Below, in pieces: positions 6,772-16,369 of a stretch of 64,000 nt of DNA. Source of the stretch: Aggregatilinea lenta. GTDB lineage: Bacteria; Chloroflexota; Anaerolineae; Aggregatilineales; Aggregatilineaceae. The position numbers and the translations under genes are program-made. The DNA is taken from NCBI RefSeq assembly GCF_003569045.1, contig NZ_BFCB01000003.1, positions 2,836,911 through 2,900,910 of the forward strand. Direction: 5' to 3'. The notes beneath the pieces were generated by a model. That model was not told where the DNA came from, did not search any database, and worked only from the letters and a program-made list of their open reading frames with translations. The number at the start of each line of letters is the position of its first letter. Position 1 is the first letter of the stretch.

Positions 6772-8361
6772 CTACTGGTCTAGCTCGTTGATGCCGCCGT
6801 TGATCACGAAGTCGATCACCATCGAGTCCACGACCCACTCGACCGGCGCGTGATCGTCGGTGAACACCAGATCGGATGGCACAGTCGGCACGATCGATAC
6901 CGCCGCACTTTGCAGCGCCGCGCGCAGCACCGGGCTGGCGTCCTGGGGCAGGGCGGCGAGGTTGGCCCGCAGGTGGTCCGGGGAGGTCGGCTGCTGCGTG
7001 GCGACCAGGATCGTGTTGTACGAGTTTGGCACGTCCATCGTATGCACGGTCGGGAACACTTCCAGCAGCGTGGCGGTCATCGCTTCGGACAGGCGGCGGT
7101 CGGTTCCGGTGCGCCCCACGTTGATGATCACCACGCCGTCCGGCGCGAGGTGACTCTGCACCTCCTCGAAGAACTCCACGGTGGTGAGCTGCCAGGGCAC
7201 ATAGGGCACGCGGTAGGCGTCCACGCCAATCATCGTATAGCCATCTCCGATCTGCGTCAGGCCATAACGCCCGTCCTCGACGATCACATTCAGATTGGGC
7301 ATGGTCATGCCCATGTACTTGCGGCCCGCCTCGACGATACCCGGATCGATCTCGATGCCGTCCATCGGCAGGCCGGGATACACGGCGTCGTGCTGCTCGG
7401 CGATGGTCCCGGCGGCCAGCCCAACGATGGCGATACGGTGCATGCGGTCGGGCGTGTAGGGCGGGGCGTTGAAGTACGGCCCGGTCAGGAAGAAATCCCA
7501 GGTGCGGTCGAACGAGAGATCGGTCGGATGCCACTGCGAGTGGATGCCCTGGCCCTCGTTGAGCAGCAGGTAGCGGTAGCCCGCGTCGTCTTCGACGACC
7601 TGCACGAGGTTATAGGCTGTTTCGTCCTCGTACAGCAGGGTCATGCCCGCCGGGGCCGGGCGCAGCGGCCCGGTCAGCGCGGCGACCGCCAGCACGGCCA
7701 GCACAACCGGCATCCACAGCAGGCGCAGCGCCGCGCGGCGATCTTGCAGCGCCAGCCCGACAAAGCCGAGCACGAGCAGCAGGACGGCGAAAATCAAGAA
7801 TGTGCGCGCCGTGCCGACGGTGGGAATGAGCAGCAGGACCGGCGTGAAGGTGCCGATGATGCTGCCGAAGGTCGAGAGCGCGTAGAGCTGCCCGGCGGTG
7901 CCGCCTGCCTCCTCCACGTCCGAGAGGGCCAGCCGGATCGAAAACGGCGAGACGCAGCCGAGCAGCGTGATGGGCGCGGAAAACAGAATCAGCACGCTGA
8001 CGAATGAGCCGACCATCACCGCCGCATCGTACCCCTGCACGGCGGTCGCGGCGGCGCGCAGGATCGGGTGGGCGACCAGCGGGGCAACCCCGCTGAGAAA
8101 CGCGGCCCAGGTGATGATCTTGTAAAACGTCGTGTAGTAAGGCGAGCGATCCGCCCAGCGCCCGCCGACGAAGTAGCCAACGGAGAGATAAATCAGGATC
8201 AGACCGACAATGTTGGCCCACACCACGTTGCTGGTGCCGAAGATGTTGCCCAGCAGCCGCGAGGCGGAAAACTCTACGGCGAGCGTGGTCATGCCGCCGC
8301 AGAACACGGCCAGGTAGAGCAGTCGGCGCTGAAGGCGAGTCGAAGGGACGGATGTGGTCAC
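6772..8361 (-). CDS. Membrane/spermidine-synthase fusion protein
   Basis: About 529 residues. The first half has eight or so transmembrane helices, including EFSASRLLGNIFGTSNVVWANIVG and LYALSTFGSIIGTF. The second half is a Rossmann methyltransferase-like domain of the spermidine-synthase superfamily, with IAIVGLAAGTIAEQ, DGIEIDPGIVEAGR, VEDGRYGL and GVDAYRVPYVPWQLTTVEF. The canonical catalytic Asp of the GxDxxD motif is not obvious, so aminopropyl transfer is uncertain and the substrate unknown. I chose GTG at 8361 (AAAAGG upstream). The in-frame ATG at 8463 lies inside a palindromic repeat, and its first residues read through that repeat. Genes of this kind are frequent in Chloroflexota. 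Confidence 0.8.
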   Translation of the reverse strand: MTTSVPSTRLQRRLLYLAVFCGGMTTLAVEFSASRLLGNIFGTSNVVWANIVGLILIYLSVGYFVGGRWADRSPYYTTFYKIITWAAFLSGVAPLVAHPILRAAATAVQGYDAAVMVGSFVSVLILFSAPITLLGCVSPFSIRLALSDVEEAGGTAGQLYALSTFGSIIGTFTPVLLLIPTVGTARTFLIFAVLLLVLGFVGLALQDRRAALRLLWMPVVLAVLAVAALTGPLRPAPAGMTLLYEDETAYNLVQVVEDDAGYRYLLLNEGQGIHSQWHPTDLSFDRTWDFFLTGPYFNAPPYTPDRMHRIAIVGLAAGTIAEQHDAVYPGLPMDGIEIDPGIVEAGRKYMGMTMPNLNVIVEDGRYGLTQIGDGYTMIGVDAYRVPYVPWQLTTVEFFEEVQSHLAPDGVVIINVGRTGTDRRLSEAMTATLLEVFPTVHTMDVPNSYNTILVATQQPTSPDHLRANLAALPQDASPVLRAALQSAAVSIVPTVPSDLVFTDDHAPVEWVVDSMVIDFVINGGINELDQ

Positions 8362-8439
8362 AGTTTGAAAGCCTTTTCGCGGTGCTGCGAAACTGATTAT
8401 GAAGGAACGTAGAACAGCGACGCAGAAGTAAACCGGTGG

Positions 8440-8534
8440 TTTTCGTAGGGGCAATGTTTGCATCGCCTGTATGTTAGCAGGGGCAATTCATGAATTGTCC
8501 CTACCGGGTAGAGCAAGCTCTACCCCTACGTCAC
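8440..8534. repeat. Palindromic repeat cluster (GTAGGGGC family)
   Basis: The spacer between the DUF58 gene and the synthase fusion is built from GTAGGGGCAATG, then GGGCAATTCATGAATTGTCCC (a palindrome) and GTAGAGCAAGCTCTAC (palindrome), closing in CCCCTAC. The same style of unit, GTAGGGGC plus palindrome plus CCCTAC, occurs at 24219-24245. Confidence 0.6.
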
Positions 8535-8557
8535 CAGCATGTTTACGCCCCGATGTA

Positions 8558-9829
8558 CTAGAACTTGGCGCGCGCGCGCAGCCCCGTTACACGGTAGCTG
8601 AGGGCAGCGGTCAGGTCGTCGTCCTGGTGAACGGTGTGCACCTGGATCCCGGCGGATTCGATCATCTGCTGGATCTGGGTCGTGTCGGAGGTCGCCCCAA
8701 AGCTGCGCGGGTCGATCAGCACGCAGCTTACCTGGATGCCACGCCGCGAAAGCATGTACGCTTCCGTGACCCACCTGGGATCAGTCGAGGCGGTGACGAC
8801 GACCAGCGTCGTGCCGCGCGTGAGATAAGTTGCTTCCAGGGCCAGCATCTGGTGAAGCGTGATGTCGGCTTCGCTGTGTGCCACGGCCAGAATTTCGAGA
8901 ATGCGCGTGAGCAGGCGCGGCCCCCGGTCCGGCTGCACGATCTCGCGGCGGGGTCCGTACGTCGCAAAACCCAGCGCGCGGCCCTTCTCCACGAAGTAGC
9001 GCGACAGCGACGCCGCCACGGTGACGCCGTATTCCTCGGTGGAGGCCGGTAGGCTCGGTGGCGGCAGCGTGGCGAGCGAGCCATTGCCCGCGCCCGGCGC
9101 ACGCTCGACGAGCGATCCGCGCGACAGGTCCAGGAACAGCCACACGTCCGAGAGCGGGTCCAGCTCGAACTCTTTGACCAGCAGCCGGTCCTTGCGGGCC
9201 GAGCTGCGCCAGTGGATGCGGTTAAAGCTGTCGCCGGGCTGGTAGTCACGCACGCCGGACGCGTTCGTCGTCACGAAGTGCGCGCGGCGGCGCACGGCTT
9301 CGCCGCCAGACAGCGTGCCTGCCGGGGTCGCGAAGCGATGAATCGGGATCGTGGGCGGGTAGACGATGATGCTCGACACGGCTGCAATCTGGCGCGGGAA
9401 CTGGAACAGCCCGAACGGATCGCCGCTGACGACCGTCATCGGGCCGAGCTTGAACTCGCCGCGCCGCGTGCAGAGCGTGTGCGTTTCCCACTGGTAGCGC
9501 CGTCGCGGTCCGAGCGCCGCGACGACGTGGCTGGGGTTGTGCCCCGGCAGGTCCGAGTGATCGAGCACCTCGGTCCACAGCTTGGGGAGCAGGCTCGTGT
9601 TGCGGATGGTGAACGTCTCGTCCAGGGTGCGCCCCACCTGGGCGCGGCGGGCATAGGTCCGGCGCGAAATGGACAACCAGTTGACGGCGGTCCACGACCA
9701 CAGGAACGAGCCGATCAGCAGCGCGCCGATCGCGTACGCCAGGTTGAAAAAGAAGGTGCGCCCACTGATCAGGCCCATCACGAGGCAGAAGATCAGCAGG
9801 CTGTAAAACGCGTTCCGCCGGTTAGCCAT
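8558..9829 (-). CDS. DUF58 domain protein, membrane-anchored
   Basis: The 423-residue product starts with two hydrophobic helices (about 8-24 and 28-46). A beta-rich region follows, and then the DUF58 core with SGVRDYQPGDSFNRIHWRSSARKDRLLVKEFE near residues 200-230, the diagnostic block of the family. A von Willebrand A-like fold follows (VWLFLDLSRGS). DUF58 proteins are usually encoded beside a MoxR AAA ATPase, as here with a 26-bp gap, and are thought to act with it in assembling or activating surface or membrane complexes. The specific client is unknown, and no transglutaminase partner lies alongside. Confidence 0.88.
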   Translation of the reverse strand: MANRRNAFYSLLIFCLVMGLISGRTFFFNLAYAIGALLIGSFLWSWTAVNWLSISRRTYARRAQVGRTLDETFTIRNTSLLPKLWTEVLDHSDLPGHNPSHVVAALGPRRRYQWETHTLCTRRGEFKLGPMTVVSGDPFGLFQFPRQIAAVSSIIVYPPTIPIHRFATPAGTLSGGEAVRRRAHFVTTNASGVRDYQPGDSFNRIHWRSSARKDRLLVKEFELDPLSDVWLFLDLSRGSLVERAPGAGNGSLATLPPPSLPASTEEYGVTVAASLSRYFVEKGRALGFATYGPRREIVQPDRGPRLLTRILEILAVAHSEADITLHQMLALEATYLTRGTTLVVVTASTDPRWVTEAYMLSRRGIQVSCVLIDPRSFGATSDTTQIQQMIESAGIQVHTVHQDDDLTAALSYRVTGLRARAKF

Positions 9830-9855
9830 CAGTCAACACGATTCGACCACAGCCT

Positions 9856-10812
<957 letters not shown>

Positions 10813-10933
10813 GAGATTGGTCGCCTTCGGTTCATTTATTACAGGGGTAGTCTGCGAGATTATAGCGCACCGTCTCTTGTGCTGGAAAATGCGCTCATCC
10901 TACGCTAAGGAGGCGAGGCACCGCCGGGTGGAG

Positions 10934-12046
10934 TCAGGCGGGCTGCCGCCTGGCCCGGAAGCGGTCCCATTCGCGCTCGACCGTCTCCGTGATCTGCCGC
11001 CTGAACACGCCCGAATCGAACTGCATGGCGTGCGCGCGTATGGCGGCGGGGTCGTATGCGGCGGCATCAAACGTGCTGAGCACAGTGCACACCGCTTCGA
11101 CGCTGGGCCGGTCGAAGAACGCGCCTGTTTTGCCGGGGATGACCGTGTCCAGTGCGCCACCGCCTTTGTACGCGATCACAGGACGGCCTGCGGCCTGGGC
11201 CTGGACCGGGGCGATGCCGAAGTCTTCCAGGCCGGGGAAGATGAACGCCCGGCAGCGCGCGAACAGATCGGGCAAATCCGCATCCGGCACGAAGCCCAGG
11301 AACTGCACGGTCGGCCCGGCGAGCGCTTCGAGCCGCTGCTGGTCGCGGCCTTTGCCCGCCACCAGCAGCGGCAGACCGAGCCGCGTGCAGGCTTCGACGG
11401 CGAGATCGATGCGCTTGTAGGGAATGAGCCGCGACACGATCAGAAAATAGTCGTCGACGGTGGGGGAGGGTGTGAAGCGTTCCGCGACCTCGACGGGCGG
11501 GTAGATCAGCGAGGACTCGCGGTGGTAGGTGCGCCGGATGCGGTCGCGGATCTCGGTGCTGATGGCGACGAAGTGATCGACGTGCTGCGCGGCGGCGTAA
11601 TCCCAGCGGCGATACAACCTGGCGACAGTCTGCGCCGCGAGGCGTGTAGCCCGTCCAAAATTCTCGCGGGCGAGGTAGCCGTCCAGATCCCAGATGTAGC
11701 GCGTGGGGGTCAGGCAGTAGCAGACGTGCAGCGTCTCCGGCCCGGTGTGCACGCCGTGGCAGAAGCCGCTCTTGTTGCTCAGGATCGCGTCGTAGCCGGA
11801 CAGGTCGAGGCGGTCGAAGGCCAGGGGGTAGAGCGGCAGGTAGCGCTGGTGGTGAGTGTGGATGCCGGGCAGGTGGTCCATCCACGTGCTGCGAATGTCC
11901 CAGGCGCGGTATTCAGGCGGCATCAGGCCGGGTGCGTACATGCTGGTGTGAACCGGCGCGCCGGGAAAGTAGCCGACGAGGTGTTGAAGAACGTCTTCCG
12001 CACCGCCGATTTGATTCAACCAGTCGTGAACGAGCGCGAGGTTCAT
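10934..12046 (-). CDS. GT4-type glycosyltransferase
   Basis: The 370-residue product fits GT-B family 4, which moves a sugar from a nucleotide donor to a lipid- or glycan-bound acceptor on the cytoplasmic face of the membrane. It begins LALVHDWLNQIGGAED, has a central YPPVEV linker and then the C-terminal donor-binding half with SRLIPYKRIDLAV, GKGRDQQRLE, FIFPGLEDFGIAPVQAQAAGRPVIAYKGGG. The Glu-rich EDFGIAPVQA stretch is the usual E(x)7E-like nucleotide-sugar site. The ATG at 12046 overlaps the rnhB stop as ATGA, which fixes the start and implies coupling. It is the last gene of a five-gene operon. Confidence 0.87.
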   Translation of the reverse strand: MNLALVHDWLNQIGGAEDVLQHLVGYFPGAPVHTSMYAPGLMPPEYRAWDIRSTWMDHLPGIHTHHQRYLPLYPLAFDRLDLSGYDAILSNKSGFCHGVHTGPETLHVCYCLTPTRYIWDLDGYLARENFGRATRLAAQTVARLYRRWDYAAAQHVDHFVAISTEIRDRIRRTYHRESSLIYPPVEVAERFTPSPTVDDYFLIVSRLIPYKRIDLAVEACTRLGLPLLVAGKGRDQQRLEALAGPTVQFLGFVPDADLPDLFARCRAFIFPGLEDFGIAPVQAQAAGRPVIAYKGGGALDTVIPGKTGAFFDRPSVEAVCTVLSTFDAAAYDPAAIRAHAMQFDSGVFRRQITETVEREWDRFRARRQPA

Positions 12047-12696
12047 TCCGGCGTCCTCTCGTGATCCGATCCCAAAACCTCGCGCAGGGGCGCGAAGGAC
12101 ATGCGGTGTGCCGGGCACGGCCCGAAGGTGCGCAGCGCGTGGCGGTGCAGCGCCGTGCCGTAGCCCTTGTGGACTTCGAAGCCGTAATGCGGGAACGATT
12201 CGGCCATCTCGCCCATGAAACGGTCGCGCGTCACCTTGGCGATGATACTCGCGGCGGCGATGCTCAGCGACTTCTGGTCGCCCTTGATCAGCGACGTGCA
12301 CGGCAGCGCCAGCTCCGGCATGGGCATGGCGTCGGTCAGCAGGCAGTCCGGTGCGATACCCAACGCGTCGAGCGCGCGACGCATGGCGAGCCGCGTGGCA
12401 GGCACGATGCCCAGCGCGTCAATCTCGGCGTGGGTTGCATAGCCTATGCCGGACGCGGCGGCCACTTCCAGGATCACGGGCAGCAGGGCGGCGCGCTTTT
12501 CGGGCGCGAGCAGCTTGGAGTCGTTTACGCCGTCCAGGGCATGCGCCAGATCGAAGCGATCCAGGGGCAAAATCACCGCGCCTGCGACGACCGGCCCGGC
12601 CCATGCGCCGCGCCCGGCCTCGTCCAACCCGGCGATGGCAGCCAGACCCCGGTCGTGCAGCGCAAACTCGTAGGCCAGATCGGGCTGCGGGATCAT
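12043..12696 (-). CDS. rnhB: Ribonuclease HII
   Basis: Removes RNA from RNA-DNA hybrids and single ribonucleotides from DNA. The 217-residue protein shows the RNase HII core: AGLDEAGRGAWAGPVVAGAV (first Asp-Glu pair), NDSKLL, the CLLTDAMPMP block, KGDQKSLSIAAASIIAKVTRD and the C-terminal YGFEVHKGYGT. A longer reading frame exists upstream, but the ATG at 12696 overlaps the previous stop as ATGA and starts the recognisable domain. It sits in the middle of a glycosyltransferase operon with four-base overlaps on both sides, an unusual context for a DNA-maintenance gene. Confidence 0.93.
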   Translation of the reverse strand: MIPQPDLAYEFALHDRGLAAIAGLDEAGRGAWAGPVVAGAVILPLDRFDLAHALDGVNDSKLLAPEKRAALLPVILEVAAASGIGYATHAEIDALGIVPATRLAMRRALDALGIAPDCLLTDAMPMPELALPCTSLIKGDQKSLSIAAASIIAKVTRDRFMGEMAESFPHYGFEVHKGYGTALHRHALRTFGPCPAHRMSFAPLREVLGSDHERTPE

Positions 12697-13457
12697 GCGT
12701 CTCTGGGGCTGGAATAGACGCCCCGGCGCGCGCGGCGGCGGATGGTCATCACGTCCGCGAACATGGCGAGCGAGTCGCGCAGCGGATGGATGCGCGTGTT
12801 GTCCTTGTAGGTCCAGTGCACCGGCACTTCCACGATACGGTAACCGCGCTGTTGAGCGAGGTAGAGCAGCTCGACGTCGAAGCTCCACCCATTGAGCGTT
12901 TGCAGCGGGAACAGGGCTTCGGTGACTTCGGCGCTGAACATCTTAAAGCCGCACTGCGTATCCTGGAAGCCGTGCACGGCGAACAGCCGCACGATGGTGT
13001 TGAACACGCGCCCCATCACGTGGCGGTGCCAGGGTTCGTCGTAGCGCACTGCGCCGGGCGCCTCGCGCGAGCCGATGGCGACGTCGCAGCCGGTGAGCTG
13101 CGGCGGGAGGAACCGGTTCACTTCGTCAATCGGCATGGAGAGGTCCGCGTCGCAGATGAAGCGGTACGCGCCGCACGCACTCAGCATCCCGGCCCTCACC
13201 GCCGCGCCTTTGCCCTGCGCTGGTTCGACCAGCACGCGCAGGCACGGCATGCTGGCCGCGAAGCCTTCGGCAAGGGCGCGCGTCCGGTCCGTGCTGTTGT
13301 TGTCCACAACGATCACTTCGACCGCGTAGGGCTGCCGGGCGACGAACTCACCGATCTGGCGGAGGCTTTGGGGAAGGCGCTGCTGCTCGTTGTAAGCCGG
13401 GATGACGATGGACAGGAGCGGCTGTTCTGGCGTGGTAGATGACTGTTCGACCGTCAA
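12693..13457 (-). CDS. GT2-family glycosyltransferase (dolichyl-phosphate glucosyltransferase-like)
   Basis: The 254-residue GT-A enzyme shows SIVIPAYNEQQRL at the start, VIVVDNNSTDRT (nucleotide binding), GKGAAVRAGM, and the metal-binding CDADLSMPIDEV. It then has VAIGSREAPG, the DTQCGFKMF motif and WSFDVELLYLAQ. The GSR and TQCGFK signatures point to the polyprenyl-phosphate hexosyltransferase group (Alg5-like), which loads a sugar onto a lipid carrier for later transfer outside. No transmembrane helix is evident. It lies 24 bp downstream of another GT2 gene and overlaps rnhB by four bases. Confidence 0.86.
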   Translation of the reverse strand: MTVEQSSTTPEQPLLSIVIPAYNEQQRLPQSLRQIGEFVARQPYAVEVIVVDNNSTDRTRALAEGFAASMPCLRVLVEPAQGKGAAVRAGMLSACGAYRFICDADLSMPIDEVNRFLPPQLTGCDVAIGSREAPGAVRYDEPWHRHVMGRVFNTIVRLFAVHGFQDTQCGFKMFSAEVTEALFPLQTLNGWSFDVELLYLAQQRGYRIVEVPVHWTYKDNTRIHPLRDSLAMFADVMTIRRRARRGVYSSPRDA

Positions 13458-13481
13458 GGAGAAACTCCAGCGAGTAGTTAT

Positions 13482-14480
13482 CTATTGATTCTTCGTGGAT
13501 TGCTTCGCGTCCCGGGCCGGAACCGGCGTCAGGATGGATTCCAGATAATCGATTGAAACGCGCCGCGCGGCCTGAATGGTGCGCCGCTTGCGCAGCATTT
13601 TGGGGACCCCAAGGGCTGCGGCCAACATCCCGCGCAGCCGGGCGCGTGCGGCAGCTCCTCGCCAAGCGCGCAGCGCTTCCCACGCGAGGCCCGCCTGCGC
13701 CGCGAGAATGGCGCGCCAATATTTGCGCCACAGCGCTGCCGGATAGTTTTTGATCAGCAGCCAGATCGCGTTGCGTCCGTCGTAGAAACTGGCCGTGACG
13801 CCGCCGCCCGTCGCCGCGAGGTGGTGGAAGACCACTGCTTCGGGCGTGTAAATGCACTGGTAGCCTGCCAACTGCGCGCGCCAGCCGAGGTCCATATCTT
13901 CGCACGAAAAGAAGAAATCGTCGTCAAGCAGCCCGATTTCGTCCAGCATGCTGCGCCGGTACGCCGCCGATCCGCCGCAGGCGCTGAACACGGCCTGCTC
14001 GCGGTCGTACTGGCCCGTGTCCTCCTCCCACACGCCCCGGTTGGCGAGCCGCCCGTTGACCAGATACAGGTCCCCGGTGGTGTGAAAGCGCGTACGGTCG
14101 TTGAAGAGCAGCATCTTCGAGGCGATCAGGCCCGCTTCGGAATGCCGTCCAAAGGCGGCGACCACCGCCTCGGCCCAGCCGGGATCGACTTCGGTGTCGT
14201 TGTTCAACAGCGCCACGAACTCGCCCGTCGCGGCCTCCATCCCGGCGTTGCACGCGCCGGTAAAGCCCCGGTTGGTGGGCAGCGCGACCAGCCGTACCTC
14301 AGGATAGCGGTCCGCCAGCAGCGCTCGCGATCCGTCGGTGGAAGCGTTGTCCGCGACGATGACCTCCACGTCCGGGTGGGTCTGCGTGCGCAGCGCATCG
14401 AGGCAGACGGGCAGGTGATGCGCGCCGTTCCAGTTCGGGATGACGACCGACAGGCGCTGCGGCACAGGCGACGGCATCAT
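13482..14480 (-). CDS. GT2-family glycosyltransferase (rhamnosyltransferase-like)
   Basis: The 332-residue protein has the GT-A opening LSVVIPNWNGAHHLPVCLDAL, then VIVADNASTDGSR, NRGFTGACNAGM and the metal-binding ALLNNDTEVDPGW. It also has FSACGGSAAYRRSMLDEIGLLDDDFFFSCEDMDLGWRAQ, the catalytic ED motif near residue 193. This pattern is typical of WbbL/RfbF-type rhamnosyl and related transferases. The upstream rfbD-like gene, overlapping as ATGA, makes dTDP-rhamnose a plausible donor, but that is inference. A C-terminal region of about 80 residues is basic and helical. Confidence 0.86.
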   Translation of the reverse strand: MMPSPVPQRLSVVIPNWNGAHHLPVCLDALRTQTHPDVEVIVADNASTDGSRALLADRYPEVRLVALPTNRGFTGACNAGMEAATGEFVALLNNDTEVDPGWAEAVVAAFGRHSEAGLIASKMLLFNDRTRFHTTGDLYLVNGRLANRGVWEEDTGQYDREQAVFSACGGSAAYRRSMLDEIGLLDDDFFFSCEDMDLGWRAQLAGYQCIYTPEAVVFHHLAATGGGVTASFYDGRNAIWLLIKNYPAALWRKYWRAILAAQAGLAWEALRAWRGAAARARLRGMLAAALGVPKMLRKRRTIQAARRVSIDYLESILTPVPARDAKQSTKNQ

Positions 14481-15334
14481 CCGATCTGCTCACCGGCATT
14501 TTCGCGTTCCAAAAACGCGGCCAGCGCGTCCTGCCAGGGGCGCAGCGTGATGCCCAGCCGCGCGGCGGCGAAATTGCGCAGCATGGCGTACTGCGGCGGG
14601 CGTGATGGGCGCGGATATTCGGCCAGCGCGATCGGCTCGATGGGCGTGTCGATGTACCCGGCCAGATCCAGTATGGCGCGCGCGAAGCCGCAGCGCGAGG
14701 TGTAACCCTCGTTGACGAGATGATAGATCCCGTAGCGGCCCGTCTGGATGAGCTGGCAGATCGCGGCGGCGAGGTCGCTGGTGTAGGTCGGGCTGCTAAC
14801 TTCGTTGGTCACGACGCGCAGCGGGACGTTTTGCTCGGCCAGCCGCAAAATAGTCTGCACGAAGTTCTTGCCGCCGTGCGCGAACAGCCACGACGTGCGC
14901 ACGATGGTGTGCTGGCGCACGAGGTCGCGCACGATTTGCTCCCCGACCCACTTGCTGTAGGCGTAAGGATTGCCGGGGGCGGGCGTGTCGTATTCCAGAT
15001 ACTGGCGGTCGGTCAGGCCGTCGAAGACTTCGTTGGTGCTCACATAGAGCAGGGCGGCGTTGTGCTTCTGGCAGGCCAGCGCGACCGACTGCGTGCCGTA
15101 GCCGTTCACGGCCAGCGCTTCGTCGGGGTTCTCCGCGCAGTAATCGACGGCGGTCAGCGCGGCGCAGTGGACAACCAGATCGGGCTGGTTGTCGCCGATC
15201 CAGGCCTCCACGCGTGGGCTGTCGGTGACGTCAAGGTTGTCGACGTCCTCACCCGTGACTTCATGATTTGACTGGAGGCCCGCGACCAGCGCGCGGCCCA
15301 AGGTTCCCTTAGCCCCAGTAATAAGGATGCGCAT
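14477..15334 (-). CDS. rfbD: dTDP-4-dehydrorhamnose reductase-like SDR
   Basis: The 285-residue extended short-chain dehydrogenase would reduce dTDP-4-keto-rhamnose to dTDP-L-rhamnose with NAD(P)H. Visible are MRILITGAKGTLGRAL (cofactor loop), LDVTDSPRVEAW, HCAALTAVDYCAENP, STNEVFDG and the catalytic YAYSKWVGE. The TDLAAAICQLI and GIYHLVNEG blocks are typical of RfbD. The ATG at 15334 begins exactly at MRILITG; the longer upstream frame is not supported. rfbA, rfbB and rfbC are not in the window. It is the first gene of the coupled operon that ends at 10934. Confidence 0.87.
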   Translation of the reverse strand: MRILITGAKGTLGRALVAGLQSNHEVTGEDVDNLDVTDSPRVEAWIGDNQPDLVVHCAALTAVDYCAENPDEALAVNGYGTQSVALACQKHNAALLYVSTNEVFDGLTDRQYLEYDTPAPGNPYAYSKWVGEQIVRDLVRQHTIVRTSWLFAHGGKNFVQTILRLAEQNVPLRVVTNEVSSPTYTSDLAAAICQLIQTGRYGIYHLVNEGYTSRCGFARAILDLAGYIDTPIEPIALAEYPRPSRPPQYAMLRNFAAARLGITLRPWQDALAAFLERENAGEQIG

Positions 15335-15775
15335 GACTATCCCAGCTTGGAGTGCGTGTGCCAATTGACATAAAACGGGGGGATTATAGCCAATGAACGC
15401 AGGCGCGTAAAACTCGCTGGTGGGCGGTTGGCCGTCGGGTCCCTGACACGGCATCATGCAAGGTGGTGCGCACATAAGTAACGAATAATAGATTCTAGAT
15501 CTATTTGGAGATGTTTCGCAATTATGTCATAATTCTAGGTGAAGTGCAGGGTGGCTAGATGAGTGTTGAGAATGAATAAAATAGATATTTATCTTCCGAA
15601 ATAGGCCCTGTATTATTCTGTAAACTTGGGGATGTCTTGACACTCAATAGGCTATTTCTTATAATAATGTCACTGTATAGAAAAGAAAAGACATACGTAA
15701 GGCGACCGCTGTTGGTCGTTGTTCCAGGGCGCCTGACCGCATTCTCACTATCGTCCATTTAGAAAGCGCGCTACT
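15335..15775. other. AT-rich intergenic island between divergent operons
   Basis: About 440 bp with no convincing gene. Bases 15480-15700 are markedly AT-rich against a GC-rich chromosome and contain a perfect consensus promoter. After it comes a small hairpin, CGACC/GGTCG (near 15703-15718), in the presumed leader of the yceD-like gene. The small minus-strand frame at 15555-15758 has no recognisable features. Confidence 0.6.
15637..15665 (+). promoter_or_regulatory. Perfect consensus sigma-70 promoter
   Basis: TTGACA (15637-15642), a 17-bp spacer and TATAAT (15660-15665): both hexamers and the spacing match consensus exactly. It points at the yceD-like gene and the primary sigma factor gene downstream, with a leader of about 100 nt. 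Confidence 0.85.
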
Positions 15776-16312
15776 GTGACTACCGTTCAGAATCAATCAT
15801 TTCTTAATCGTCGGGTCCTGAAATTTAATATCGGATTCCTGCTCGCCCAGGGTGCGGGACATCAAAAGGATATCGATCTTGATCTCCCCCGCATCCGGGT
15901 CGACGAGGATTTGGATCTCGACTACGTACGCGGCCCGCTGCGGTTTAGCCGCAACTCGCGCGGCATCCTCATTCAAGGGGATCTGGAGGCCAGCGTTGCC
16001 GCCGAATGTTCCCGCTGCCTTACCCCGACATCAGTACCCGTGAGCGTGTCACTCGAAGAGCTGTTTGCATACCCGCCCGACCCGGAGATGGACTACTCCG
16101 TGGACGACACGGGGATACTCGATCTTGCCCCATTGCTGCGAGAAGAGACGATCCTGGCGACGCCGATGGTGATCGTCTGCCACGACGACTGCGCGGGCCT
16201 GTGCCCGATCTGCGGTCAGAACTTCAATGAGGGCACGTGCGACTGCGAGCAGGAGGAAATCGATCCCCGGCTCGAAGCGCTGCGCGCACTGAAAGATGAC
16301 GACTCGCATTGA
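15776..16312 (+). CDS. YceD/DUF177 family metal-binding protein
   Basis: The 178-residue protein matches the DUF177 (YceD) family, linked to ribosome or large-RNA metabolism and usually encoded just ahead of rpmF. It shows the characteristic AECSRCLTP motif near residue 81, SLEELFAYPP, an acidic stretch and the C-terminal CxxC-type cluster CPICGQNFNEGTCDC, likely binding zinc. Translation starts at GTG 15776, giving VTTVQNQSF; no better start lies nearby. Here the gene is followed 57 bp later by the sigma factor gene, while rpmF lies 26 kb away. Confidence 0.83.
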   Translation: MTTVQNQSFLNRRVLKFNIGFLLAQGAGHQKDIDLDLPRIRVDEDLDLDYVRGPLRFSRNSRGILIQGDLEASVAAECSRCLTPTSVPVSVSLEELFAYPPDPEMDYSVDDTGILDLAPLLREETILATPMVIVCHDDCAGLCPICGQNFNEGTCDCEQEEIDPRLEALRALKDDDSH

Positions 16313-16369
16313 CTTGATTGTAAGCTTGATGTAGGCTGTTTGTAGAATTAAGGATGGGGGGATTCTACG

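Noticed and set aside
6761..7534. Extended N-terminus of the DUF1461 frame
   Set aside because: It is antisense-free but out of frame with the well-supported spermidine-synthase fusion on the same strand; its residues are His/Arg-rich noise.
15555..15758. Small minus-strand frame in the AT-rich island
   Set aside because: No ribosome site or recognisable feature, and it overlaps the strong promoter region.
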